DNA of 64,000 nt. It comes from DASZQY01 sp036511595 (lineage in GTDB: Bacteria > Pseudomonadota > Alphaproteobacteria > Rhizobiales > Kaistiaceae). The stretch is taken from NCBI GenBank assembly GCA_036511595.1, contig DATCBY010000019.1:1-64000 (forward strand). Reading direction: 5' to 3'. Within the stretch, counting starts at the first letter, position 1; every line of letters begins with the position of its first letter. Below are positions 17,251 through 25,023 of the stretch, piece after piece. The notes below the pieces were generated by a model that saw only the letters and a list, made by a program, of their open reading frames with translations, did not search any database and was not told where the DNA came from. The position numbers and the translations under genes were made by a program.

Positions 17251-17472
17251 TCACCGGCGGGCTCGCCGCCAGCCCGCCGCTTTGGCGGCGTCTTCCGAAC
17301 AAAACCACCGCTCGCCCTTCAGCCAGTCGATATGCGTCATGTCGTAATAATATTGGCCGGGCACGTGGTAGATGCGCTCTGCCGTGTTGACACTGATGTT
17401 GCCCTTGATTGGACAACCGACGAGCGGCGGACCGAAGTCGGCGGCCAACGCAATTCCAACTACACCTGTCAC
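17251..17472 (-). CDS. Small exported sunset-domain protein
   Basis: This is a 73-residue protein starting at GTG 17472 with a short hydrophobic N-terminus (VVGIALAADF). The rest is one compact domain: CPIKGNIS, ERIYHVPGQYYYD, GERWFCSEDAAKAAGWRRA. This pattern is the sunset domain seen at the end of thermonuclease-like and ExoI-like proteins, here found alone. Two cysteines are conserved in the domain. The function is unknown; cell-surface or polysaccharide-related roles have been suggested for relatives. The start is uncertain because the frame opens just upstream of the GTG after a TGA and no good ribosome-binding site is visible. Confidence 0.65.
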   Translation of the reverse strand: MTGVVGIALAADFGPPLVGCPIKGNISVNTAERIYHVPGQYYYDMTHIDWLKGERWFCSEDAAKAAGWRRARR

Positions 17473-17703
17473 AATCGCAGCGCCGGCAACCGTCGGCCAT
17501 CAGCTCGCGCGCACCCGTCGGTGACCGGCTCTTGGCTGCCGGACAAGGGCATCCTCACACGGGTGTCTGACTTGGCGCATTGCAGCCTCGCCAATCGAAC
17601 TGGCGGCAGCAGCATGGGCACGCGCAGATTGCGGGATGGATAAGGAAATCGTTCAAATAGAAAATGAGCGGCGGGCGAGCGAGTCTCGATCCCGGCTCGC
17701 TGG

Positions 17704-18606
17704 TTAGGCGCTCCAGGCCGGCCGCGCCTTCAGCGCCGCCGCCACGATCCGCTCGACCGCCGCCTTCTCCTCGCCGATGAGTTCCAGCCGCGGCGCCCTC
17801 ACCGAGGGCGAGGTGCCGCGCACGAGATGCTCGACCAGCTTGATGTTCTGCACGAAGCGTAGCGACACATCGAGATGGAGCAGCGGCATGAGCCAGCGAT
17901 AGAGGTCGCGCGCCTCCGCGATCTTGCCCGCAGCGACGAGCCTGAAGAGCGCCACCGTCTCCTTCGGGAAGGCACAGACGAGTCCCGCCACCCAGCCGAC
18001 GGCGCCCAGCATCAGGCTTTCCATGGCGAGGTCGTCGACGCCGGTGAAGATGGCGTAACGGTCGCCGAGCAGGTTGATGAGATCGGTAATGCGGCGCACG
18101 TCCCCCGAGGATTCCTTGATCGCCACAAAACGCTTCTCGTCGGCGATCTCGGCGAACATCGCCGGCGTTACGTCGATCGTGTACGCGGGTGGGTTGTTGT
18201 AGACCATGATGTCGAGGTCGGTCGCCTTCGCTACCGCACGGAAATGCGCGATTACCTCGCGCGGCGTCGCCACGTAGCGCATCGCCGGCAGTACCATCAG
18301 CCCGTCCATGCCCGCCTTGGCGGCGCGCTCCGCCAACCGCCGGGCGGCGCCGGTGGAATCTTCCGCGATGGTGAGGAACACCGGCAGTTTTCCCGCCGCC
18401 GCCTTCGCCGCCGTGGCGATGGCGATCTTCTCGTCGGCGTCCAGCGTCGAGGCTTCGCCGAGCGAGCCGCAGCAGATGACGCCGTCGACGCCGGCCTGCA
18501 TCTGGAACGCGACGTCCGCCGCCACCGCCGCGAGGTCGACGCCGTCGTCTGCTTTGAACTTGGTCGTGATCGCCGGAAAAACGCCGCGCCAGTCAGCCTG
18601 TTTCAT
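17704..18606 (-). CDS. DapA-family lyase/dehydratase (hydroxyproline or pentose pathway)
   Basis: This 300-residue class I aldolase belongs to the dihydrodipicolinate synthase family. The Schiff-base Lys164 lies in VAIKESSGD and Tyr136 in MVYNNPP; the substrate-carboxylate loop reads GSLGE (47-51) rather than GTTGE of true DapA. That points to a catabolic member: either pyrroline-4-hydroxy-2-carboxylate deaminase of hydroxyproline breakdown or 2-keto-3-deoxy-L-arabinonate dehydratase. Both yield alpha-ketoglutarate semialdehyde. The start at ATG 18606 is preferred over an upstream codon at 18642. It lies opposite to the epimerase operon, so it probably serves the same pathway. Confidence 0.88.
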   Translation of the reverse strand: MKQADWRGVFPAITTKFKADDGVDLAAVAADVAFQMQAGVDGVICCGSLGEASTLDADEKIAIATAAKAAAGKLPVFLTIAEDSTGAARRLAERAAKAGMDGLMVLPAMRYVATPREVIAHFRAVAKATDLDIMVYNNPPAYTIDVTPAMFAEIADEKRFVAIKESSGDVRRITDLINLLGDRYAIFTGVDDLAMESLMLGAVGWVAGLVCAFPKETVALFRLVAAGKIAEARDLYRWLMPLLHLDVSLRFVQNIKLVEHLVRGTSPSVRAPRLELIGEEKAAVERIVAAALKARPAWSA

Positions 18607-18730
18607 TTGAAGAGAGAAAAGACCAACCGTCCTGCGCGTCAAGGACCACGGCGAAGGCCTGCAAAACTTGACGAAGACACCTTATAGTTGCGCATATACT
18701 AAGACTGCAACCTGAAATAGGGGGTTTGAA

Positions 18731-19429
18731 ATGTTGCGTCGCGTTGGTGGTGTTTTTGGCGCCATCGGTTTGCTGTCGCTCGCGGGGTGTGCCGGGTTCC
18801 CGGTCACCGGAACGACGCCAGAGCAATTTCTGGCTCAATACGGATACCTGGCGCAGATTCCGCCATCCGGGCTACACGGCCTCGGACCTATCGCATCCAA
18901 ACGCCGTGAAAACATTAACAACAACACGGTGGTGTTGGCCTACATCTGCAGTTCGTCGCATCTGGTACTTCCGGAGCCGCCAGATTCGGCGAGCGCCGCT
19001 ACCATTGGCTTTGGTCGTTCTCGCGACTTCGAGCTAACCGCTCTGGACTTACCCAGCCTCGGTTTATCGGCAAGCGCAAAGTATGTTCACGACATAACAC
19101 TCAGCTTCGACAACGCCACGGTCGAGGAGTACTCGCTTGAGGATCTGCAGACCATCAAGGATGCGTTGGCTCCCACGCGTAAGAGCATTGTGAAAAACCG
19201 GCTGCGCAAGGGCAACGCCTATCAGGTTGCCGGCGTGTTCAAGGCGGACCTATCTTACAAGATCAGCTACAACGCCAACATCAGCGCTTCTGCCAAGCTG
19301 GCGGTGCTCAAGGAACTGAGCGCCGCATTCGGTCTGACCGCGACCGGCAACCAAAGCGAGGAAGGCAAGGGGCTGTTTTACGGCGTCAGCTTGAGACACG
19401 TCGGTCCGACGGCGGTGGCCAACAAGTAA
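18731..19429 (+). CDS. Putative lipoprotein of unknown function
   Basis: This 232-residue protein has a lipoprotein signal peptide with lipobox LAGC (cysteine near residue 20), so it should be anchored in a membrane after cleavage by LspA, encoded 1.2 kb away. No domain is recognisable. The mature part has two beta-prone halves separated by a charged stretch (EEYSLEDLQTIKDALAPTRKS). A good ribosome-binding site (AGGGGG) precedes the ATG. The gene and its upstream region look less GC-rich than the neighbours (for example AACATTAACAACAACACGG near 18910), which could mean recent acquisition. Confidence 0.7.
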   Translation: MLRRVGGVFGAIGLLSLAGCAGFPVTGTTPEQFLAQYGYLAQIPPSGLHGLGPIASKRRENINNNTVVLAYICSSSHLVLPEPPDSASAATIGFGRSRDFELTALDLPSLGLSASAKYVHDITLSFDNATVEEYSLEDLQTIKDALAPTRKSIVKNRLRKGNAYQVAGVFKADLSYKISYNANISASAKLAVLKELSAAFGLTATGNQSEEGKGLFYGVSLRHVGPTAVANK

Positions 19430-19437
19430 CGCCAAGG

Positions 19438-19463
19438 GCCCTCGCGTCTCGAAACGCGAGGGC
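19438..19463. terminator. Bidirectional terminator hairpin
   Basis: GCCCTCGCGT (19438-19447) pairs perfectly with ACGCGAGGGC (19454-19463) around a 6-base loop. It sits between the convergent lipoprotein gene and ABC ATPase gene, so it probably ends both transcripts. Confidence 0.65.
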
Positions 19464-19473
19464 TACGCCCGCG

Positions 19474-20550
19474 CTACACCGCCGCGTTGGCAGAGAACAG
19501 GTGGACCCGCGCCGGGTCGAAGATGACGCCGACGTTGTCGCCCGTTTTCATCTTCACGTCGCCGTCGTCCTGCACGACGATCTGCCCGGCCGGCGTCTCG
19601 ACGTACATGATGGTGGCGTTGCCCAGCCGTTCGAGGATCTGCACCGTGCCACCGAGGCTCGCGGTCGGGTCGTTCGGCGCGCTGAGGCGCACGTGTTCCG
19701 GCCGGATGCCGACCTCGATGGCGCCCGGCTTGTCGAGGCTGGTACGCGTCGTCAGTTTCAGTTCATGCCCGCCTGGCAATCCGACCACCGCTTCCTTGCC
19801 GCTCGCCGATTTTGTCTCGGCCGCGACGAAGTTCATGGTTGGCGAGCCGATGAACGAAGCCACGAATTTGTTTGCCGGCGCGTGGTAAAGGTCCATCGGC
19901 GTGCCGACCTGTGAGATGACGCCGCGGTCGAGCACCACGATCTTGTCGGCCAGCGTCATCGCCTCGACCTGGTCGTGGGTGACGTAGATCATCGTCGTCT
20001 TCAGTTCCTGATGGAGCTTCGCGATCTCGACGCGCATCTGCACGCGCAGCATCGCGTCGAGGTTGGAGAGTGGCTCGTCGAACAGGAACACCTGCGGCTC
20101 GCGCACCAGCGCCCGGCCTATGGCGACGCGCTGGCGCTGGCCACCGGAGAGTTGCGCCGGCCGCCGGTCGAGCAGTTCCTCGAGCTGCAGCAGATGGGCG
20201 ACCTCGTTGACCCGCCGCTCCATGAAATCCTTCGGCACTTTGGCGACGCGGAGCGAGAAGCCGATGTTCTGGCGCACCGTCATGTGCGGGTAGAGCGCAT
20301 ACGACTGGAAAACCATCGCGATGCGCCGCTTGGCCGGCGGCAGGTTGGTCACGTCGATGCCGCCGATGAAGATGGCGCCCGCGGTGACCACCTCGAGGCC
20401 GGCAATCATGCGCAGCAGCGTGGATTTGCCGCAGCCGGAAGGGCCGAGCAGGGCGCAGAACTGGCCCTCGTCGACCGTGAGGTCGAGATGCCGGATGGCC
20501 TCGACCGAGCCATAACGCTTTTTCACTCCACGCAGTTCGACAGTGCTCAT
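19474..20550 (-). CDS. Orphan carbohydrate ABC transporter ATPase (UgpC/MsmK type)
   Basis: This 358-residue ATPase belongs to the CUT1 sugar-transporter group. It shows Walker A GPSGCGKST, signature LSGGQRQRVAIGRAL, Walker B VFLFDEPLSNLDA, the switch His in THDQ, and a C-terminal TOBE/MalK regulatory region from about residue 240. The start at 20550 follows an excellent GGGAGGAAA site; an upstream start at 20577 is less likely. No cognate permease or binding-protein genes are nearby, so it may serve several sugar transporters, as MsmK-type ATPases do. Confidence 0.92.
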   Translation of the reverse strand: MSTVELRGVKKRYGSVEAIRHLDLTVDEGQFCALLGPSGCGKSTLLRMIAGLEVVTAGAIFIGGIDVTNLPPAKRRIAMVFQSYALYPHMTVRQNIGFSLRVAKVPKDFMERRVNEVAHLLQLEELLDRRPAQLSGGQRQRVAIGRALVREPQVFLFDEPLSNLDAMLRVQMRVEIAKLHQELKTTMIYVTHDQVEAMTLADKIVVLDRGVISQVGTPMDLYHAPANKFVASFIGSPTMNFVAAETKSASGKEAVVGLPGGHELKLTTRTSLDKPGAIEVGIRPEHVRLSAPNDPTASLGGTVQILERLGNATIMYVETPAGQIVVQDDGDVKMKTGDNVGVIFDPARVHLFSANAAV

Positions 20551-20625
20551 TGGTTTCCTCCCTGGCCGGCTATGCATATCAGCATTTCGTCCGCCTCGCG
20601 ATTGTCCTCGAAAATGACGAACCCG

Positions 20626-21114
20626 CTATTGTTTCGGCGGGAAGACATAGACGAGAAGGAGCAGGATCGGCCCGAGCGTCAGCGCCGCGTCGGCGAGATT
20701 GAAGACAAACAGGACACGTTCGCCGAAATGGAGCAGCAGGAAGTCGACGACGTGGCCGAGGCGCACCCGGTCGATGAGGTTGCCGATCGCGCCGCCGAGG
20801 ATGCAGGCGAAGCCAATTGCTGCCAGCCGCCCGCCGTCCTGGGTTCGCGTCCAGAAGACGAACATGGCGACGGTAATGGCAAGCGTCGCCGCGACCAGCA
20901 CGCTCCCCGAGTTGGAAAGAAATGAGAAGGCAATGCCGGTGTTCTCGACCCGGTAGAGGGTGAGGATGGGGAGCACGTCGGTAGGTTCGCCAGGAGGCAG
21001 CCATGCCGTCGCGACCAGTTTGGCGATCTGGTCGAGCAGAACCACCGCGATGGCGATGCCGAGCCCCACCGGGGAGAGGGGGCCTTCGGGCCGCCCGGTG
21101 CGCCATGTCGCCAT
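20626..21114 (-). CDS. lspA: Lipoprotein signal peptidase
   Basis: LspA is the inner-membrane aspartyl peptidase that removes signal peptides from prolipoproteins. The protein is 162 residues, a normal length, with four membrane helices. The catalytic pair is Asp124 (in VVDFLLLHF) and Asp142 (in FNLADAAL), and the family motifs VENTGIAFS and GGAIGNLIDR are intact. Its start overlaps the stop of the upstream RNA methyltransferase (TGATG), so it is translated as the last gene of a three-gene coupled unit. It would process the lipoproteins in this window (18731, cpaD, tadD). Confidence 0.95.
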   Translation of the reverse strand: MATWRTGRPEGPLSPVGLGIAIAVVLLDQIAKLVATAWLPPGEPTDVLPILTLYRVENTGIAFSFLSNSGSVLVAATLAITVAMFVFWTRTQDGGRLAAIGFACILGGAIGNLIDRVRLGHVVDFLLLHFGERVLFVFNLADAALTLGPILLLLVYVFPPKQ

Positions 21115-21953
21115 CAGAGTTTCAGGCTCCCGCGCCGGATCTCGAAAAGCATGATGGCGCTTGCCACCGCGAGGTTGAGTGAGTCGGCCTTGCCGCCCAT
21201 CGGGATCTTCACCAGCGTGCGCGCTGCCTGCGCGGCCTCCGCCGTCAGTCCCGCCTGCTCGCCGCCCATGACGAGCAACACAGGCGTCCGATAGGTCGCC
21301 TCGCGGTAGTCGGTTTTCGCGGCGAGGTGCGTGCCCACTACCGTGCCGGGCCAGGCGGCCGCGATCTTCTGGAACTCGTCGCGGCTGACGCGCGCCAGCG
21401 GCACCGCGAAGATCGAGCCCATCGTGGCGCGCACCGCTTCCAGCGAGAACGGATCGACCGTGTCGCCGACGAGGACGACGCCGGCCGCGCCGACCGCGTC
21501 GGCGGTCCGCACGATCGTGCCGAGGTTGCCGGGATCGCGCACCGCTTCAAGCGCGATCCATACGTCGCCGCCTTTCGGACGTATCGCCGAGACGGCGGTG
21601 AGCCGCTGCTCGAACACGCCGATTACGGTCTGCGGATTGTCGCGCCGGCTGATCTTGGCGAGCACCGCTTCGCTGACCGCCAGCACCGCGCCGCCGCGCG
21701 CATGCGTGGTGGCGGCGAGCCGCGCCACCAGTGGCTGCCCGCCCACGTTGCTGGCATGAACCAGAGTGCGCACCGTCCACCCGGCTTCGACCGCGTCGGC
21801 GACCAGTTTCAACCCTTCCGCCACGAATAGCCCGCTCGCTCTGCGGTTCTTCGGCAGCGCGAGGCCCCGGATTTCCTTGACGATCGGGTTGGCGAGGGAG
21901 GTGATCGTCTTCACCGCGCCCGGCGACGGCGGTCCGCGTCGCGTCTCGTTCAT
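21114..21953 (-). CDS. TrmH/SpoU-family RNA methyltransferase
   Basis: This 279-residue SPOUT methyltransferase probably 2'-O-methylates rRNA or tRNA. An N-terminal substrate-binding domain (about 10-100) precedes the knotted catalytic domain. SPOUT motif 1 is RDPGNLGTIVRTADA, motif 2 is LLVMGGEQAGL and motif 3 is KIPMGGKADSLNLAVASAI. The ATG at 21953 overlaps the upstream stop (ATGA), which fixes the start. A frame extending to 22361 lies inside the neighbouring gene and is spurious. Which nucleotide is modified cannot be told. Confidence 0.92.
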   Translation of the reverse strand: MNETRRGPPSPGAVKTITSLANPIVKEIRGLALPKNRRASGLFVAEGLKLVADAVEAGWTVRTLVHASNVGGQPLVARLAATTHARGGAVLAVSEAVLAKISRRDNPQTVIGVFEQRLTAVSAIRPKGGDVWIALEAVRDPGNLGTIVRTADAVGAAGVVLVGDTVDPFSLEAVRATMGSIFAVPLARVSRDEFQKIAAAWPGTVVGTHLAAKTDYREATYRTPVLLVMGGEQAGLTAEAAQAARTLVKIPMGGKADSLNLAVASAIMLFEIRRGSLKL

Positions 21954-22900
21954 GGCCGCGACCATCGCGAGAACAGTGACGTCGACAGCTTTCGCCCGCC
22001 GCCTTCTTCCTGCAGCACCAGTTCGCCCGATTCGAGGAGACCGCCGCGCCCGTTCAGGCATTCGGCCGCCAGTTCGTCGATCGAGTAGAAGGACGCGCGG
22101 ATCGAGTAGGCCGTCAGGATGAGGAACAGCGCGCGCTCCGACAGCAGCCCGACGCAGGCGGCGAGCAGCGGCTTCAGGCTGGTGAATATGTCCCACACCT
22201 CCCCCTTTGGCCCGCGCCCGAATTTCGGCGGGTCGAGGATAATGCCGTCGTAGCGCGAGCCGCGCCGGCCTTCGCGCTCGACGAATTTCCCCGCGTCTTC
22301 GCAGATCCATCGGATCTTCAGGTCGTCGAGGTGCCCGAGCGTCTGGTTTTCGCGCGCCCACCCGATTGCTTTCTTCGAAGCATCGATGTGGGTCACCTCC
22401 GCCCCGGCCCTAGCGGCCACGAGCGACGCCACCCCGGTATAGGCGAATAGATTGAGAATCTTGATCGGCCGGCCGGAACCGGCGATCAGGTGCTTCATCC
22501 AGTCCCAGTGCGTCGCCTGTTCGGGGAAAACCCCGACGTGGCGGAAGCTGGTAAAGCGGCCGAGGAACGGCACGCCGTCGTAGGAAATCGGCCAGGTTTC
22601 GCCAATCGGCTTGCGATAGCGCCAGCGCCCGCCGGATTCGCCGGCCGCCTCGTCGTCGGCGGTGCCGACGAACTTCGCGTCGGCCGCCTCCCATTCGCCC
22701 GACGGCCGCCGTGGCGACCACAGGGCCTGCGCCTCCGGGCGCACGATGCGGTACTTGCCGTAGCGCTCCAGTTTTTCGCCGTTGCCGGAATCGATCAGCG
22801 CGTAGTCGCTCCAGCCTTGCGTTTCGAGGATGACCGGAGCGCGGCGGTTAAGCCGCTCCGCCGCCGCGACCCGCCGTGCCGGGGATTCGTTCGTTGCCAC
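21950..22900 (-). CDS. Class I SAM-dependent rRNA methyltransferase (RlmI-like)
   Basis: This 316-residue methyltransferase resembles the RlmI/RlmK group that methylates cytosine or guanine in 23S rRNA. The SAM-binding motif I region is ILNLFAYTGVASLVAARAGAEVTHIDASK, and the catalytic DPPKFGRG motif is present at about residue 220. The usual N-terminal PUA domain is absent or very reduced, although the segment with LGRFTSFRHVGVFPEQ before motif I is conserved. It heads a three-gene coupled unit with the TrmH-type enzyme and lspA. It is divergent from the coxG gene. Confidence 0.88.
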   Translation of the reverse strand: MATNESPARRVAAAERLNRRAPVILETQGWSDYALIDSGNGEKLERYGKYRIVRPEAQALWSPRRPSGEWEAADAKFVGTADDEAAGESGGRWRYRKPIGETWPISYDGVPFLGRFTSFRHVGVFPEQATHWDWMKHLIAGSGRPIKILNLFAYTGVASLVAARAGAEVTHIDASKKAIGWARENQTLGHLDDLKIRWICEDAGKFVEREGRRGSRYDGIILDPPKFGRGPKGEVWDIFTSLKPLLAACVGLLSERALFLILTAYSIRASFYSIDELAAECLNGRGGLLESGELVLQEEGGGRKLSTSLFSRWSRP

Positions 22901-23106
22901 CGCGCGGTTCTAGCCGCCCGGCGCGTAAAAGCCAACGAAGCGGGGATTCGCTCCGCGCTTGCCGCCGCCGCCGTTGCCGTGCCACCATGGAAACCCTCAA
23001 GGCCGAGCCTGCGGTTTCGCGGGCGGGTCGCCAGCGGCGGCGGCGTTGGACGGCGATCAGCACAGCGCGAGCGTTGGGCGGACCTTACTGGAAGGGCGAT
23101 GCAATT

Positions 23107-23736
23107 ATGGAAATGACGGGCGAGGTCAAGATCGCGGCGCCGCGCACCAAGGTGTGGGCGGCGCTCAACGATCCGGCGATTCTGAAGGCGGCGATCCCCG
23201 GCTGCACCGATCTCACCAAGGTCTCCGACAATGAGATGACCGCCACCGTCGCCGCCAAGGTCGGCATGGTGCGCGCGACCTTTACCGGCAAGGTCACGCT
23301 CTCCAACATCAAGCCGCCCGAGAGCTATACTATCGCCGGCGAGGGCAAGGGCGGCGTTGCCGGCTTCGCCAGCGGCGGCGCCGACGTGAAGCTCACCGAG
23401 GTCGCCGGCGACACCGTGCTGCGCTATACCGCCCGCGGCCAGGTCGGCGGCAAGCTGGCCCAGGTCGGCGCCCGCCTGATCGACGCCACCGCCAAGCAGA
23501 TGGCCGACCAGTTCTTCACCAATTTCGCCGACGTGGTCAGCGATAATCCCATCGCTCGGGTCGAGCATGCCGTCGAGCACGCGGTGGAAGAGGCGGCTGG
23601 CGCCGTCGTCGAGGCGGGCCGCGAGGCCGAGGAAGAAGTTGAGGGCGCCGCCGTCCGGGGTTTCCTTGGCGGGCCGATGATGTGGGGCCTGCTTGCCATC
23701 GTGGTCATCGCGGTCGTCATCCTCATCATCCGCTGA
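23107..23736 (+). CDS. coxG: CoxG-like SRPBCC protein, membrane-anchored
   Basis: CoxG proteins bind carbon monoxide dehydrogenase-type enzymes and quinones and tether them to the membrane. This 209-residue protein has an SRPBCC fold (about 1-145), with the family stretches KVWAALNDPAILKAAIPGC and ANVAGKGGVAGF-like sequence, here EGKGGVAGFASGGADV. A negatively charged linker and a C-terminal membrane helix (about 188-207, WGLLAIVVIAVVILII) follow. The start at 23107 follows GGAAGGG. It leads coxS and coxM, seven and eleven bases apart respectively. Confidence 0.88.
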   Translation: MEMTGEVKIAAPRTKVWAALNDPAILKAAIPGCTDLTKVSDNEMTATVAAKVGMVRATFTGKVTLSNIKPPESYTIAGEGKGGVAGFASGGADVKLTEVAGDTVLRYTARGQVGGKLAQVGARLIDATAKQMADQFFTNFADVVSDNPIARVEHAVEHAVEEAAGAVVEAGREAEEEVEGAAVRGFLGGPMMWGLLAIVVIAVVILIIR

Positions 23737-23743
23737 GGTGCCC

Positions 23744-24214
23744 ATGTCCGTCGTCGAACTCTCCGTCAATGGCAAGAATGCGTCGGCCGAGGTCGAGGAC
23801 CGCACGCTGCTGGTCGAGCTGCTGCGCGAAAAGCTCGGCCTCACCGGAACGCACGTCGGCTGCGATACATCCCAGTGCGGCGCGTGCCTGGTCCTGATGG
23901 ATGGGGTCGCCGTGAAGTCGTGCACGGTGCTCGCCGTCCGTGCTGCCGGCGCCCGGGTCACCACGGTCGAAGGTTTGGCGACCGGGACGCAGCTGCATCC
24001 CATGCAGCAGGCCTTCCACGAGGAGCACGGACTGCAGTGCGGGTTTTGCACGCCGGGCATGATAATCTCGGCTATCGACATGGTCCGCCGTCTTGGCCCG
24101 AATCTCGACGAGCCGACGATCCGCCACGAGCTGGAAGGCAATATCTGCCGCTGCACGGGCTACCAGAATATCGTCAAGGCGATCGCCTCCGGCGCCGCGG
24201 CGATGGGGCGATAG
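23744..24214 (+). CDS. coxS: Molybdenum hydroxylase 2Fe-2S subunit
   Basis: This is the small iron-sulfur subunit of a CO-dehydrogenase-like molybdenum hydroxylase, 156 residues. The N-terminal plant-type ferredoxin cluster is bound by Cys40, 45, 48 and 60 (GCDTSQCGAC). The C-terminal cluster is bound by Cys99, 102, 135 and 137 (CGFC and CRC). All eight ligands are intact, so electron transfer should work. It is followed by the FAD subunit gene. An upstream extension of the frame to 23693 overlaps coxG and is not used. No molybdopterin-binding large-subunit gene is adjacent. Confidence 0.94.
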   Translation: MSVVELSVNGKNASAEVEDRTLLVELLREKLGLTGTHVGCDTSQCGACLVLMDGVAVKSCTVLAVRAAGARVTTVEGLATGTQLHPMQQAFHEEHGLQCGFCTPGMIISAIDMVRRLGPNLDEPTIRHELEGNICRCTGYQNIVKAIASGAAAMGR

Positions 24215-24225
24215 AGGGCAGGGCG

Positions 24226-25020
24226 ATGTACGCGACACGCTATCACCGGCCGACAACGCTGCGCGAAGCGGCGGCGCTGTTCACGCCCGATGCACGCTAT
24301 ATCTCGGGCGGCCAGACGCTGCTTCCAACCATGAAGCAGCGCCTCGCCGCGCCCGGCGACCTGATCGACATCGGCCGCCTGACCGAACTGAAGGGCATCA
24401 CGGCTGCCCCCGATCGCGTCACCATCGCCGCCGCGACGACCCACGCCGAAGTCGCCGCGTCGGTGGACGTGGCGCGGGTGATCCCGGCGCTCGCCGCGCT
24501 CGCCGGCACCATCGGCGATCCCGCCGTCCGCCATCTCGGCACCATCGGCGGTTCGCTCGCCAACAACGATCCCGCCGCCGACTATCCAGCCGCGGCGCTG
24601 GCGCTAGGCGCCACGATCCACACCGACCGTCGGGCGATTGCCGCCGCCGATTTCTTCAAGGGCCTGTTCTCGACCGCGCTGGCAGACGGCGAGATCGTCA
24701 CGAGAGTGGAGTTCCCGGCCCCGGCCAAGGCTGCCTACCGGAAATTCCGCAATCCCGCCTCACGCTACGCCATGGCCGGCGTCTTCATCGCCCGGCTGCA
24801 GGATGGCGCCGTCCGTGTCGCCGTCACCGGCGCCGGCGACAACGGTGTCTTCCGCGCCACGGCTATCGAGGCGGCGTTGACGAAATCGTGGTCGCCTGCG
24901 GCCGTCGATGCGGTGGCCATCGCCGCAGACGGCCTGTTCTCCGACATCCACGCCACCGCCGCCTATCGTGCCAACCTCATCAAGGTGATGGCGAAGCGGG
25001 CGGTGACCGACGCCGGCTAG
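24226..25020 (+). CDS. coxM: Molybdenum hydroxylase FAD subunit
   Basis: This is the FAD-binding medium subunit of the same enzyme type, 264 residues. FAD motifs are ISGGQTLLPTMKQRL near residue 26 and TIGGSLANNDPAADYPAAALAL near residue 105; a CO-DH-flavoprotein C-terminal domain occupies about 165-262. It is preceded by a GAGGGCAGGGCG purine-rich stretch. It is the last gene of the coxG-coxS-coxM run, and its stop is only three bases from the convergent glucokinase gene, so no room is left for a large subunit here. Confidence 0.93.
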   Translation: MYATRYHRPTTLREAAALFTPDARYISGGQTLLPTMKQRLAAPGDLIDIGRLTELKGITAAPDRVTIAAATTHAEVAASVDVARVIPALAALAGTIGDPAVRHLGTIGGSLANNDPAADYPAAALALGATIHTDRRAIAAADFFKGLFSTALADGEIVTRVEFPAPAKAAYRKFRNPASRYAMAGVFIARLQDGAVRVAVTGAGDNGVFRATAIEAALTKSWSPAAVDAVAIAADGLFSDIHATAAYRANLIKVMAKRAVTDAG

Positions 25021-25023
25021 GCG

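Noticed and set aside
17227..17643. A 138-codon plus-strand frame after the epimerase gene
   Set aside because: It lies antisense to the sunset-domain gene, whose protein pattern is recognisable, and has no family features itself.
18669..18701. Sigma-70 promoter TTGACG...TATACT before the lipoprotein gene
   Set aside because: Both hexamers look good, but the 21-base spacer is too long for normal recognition.
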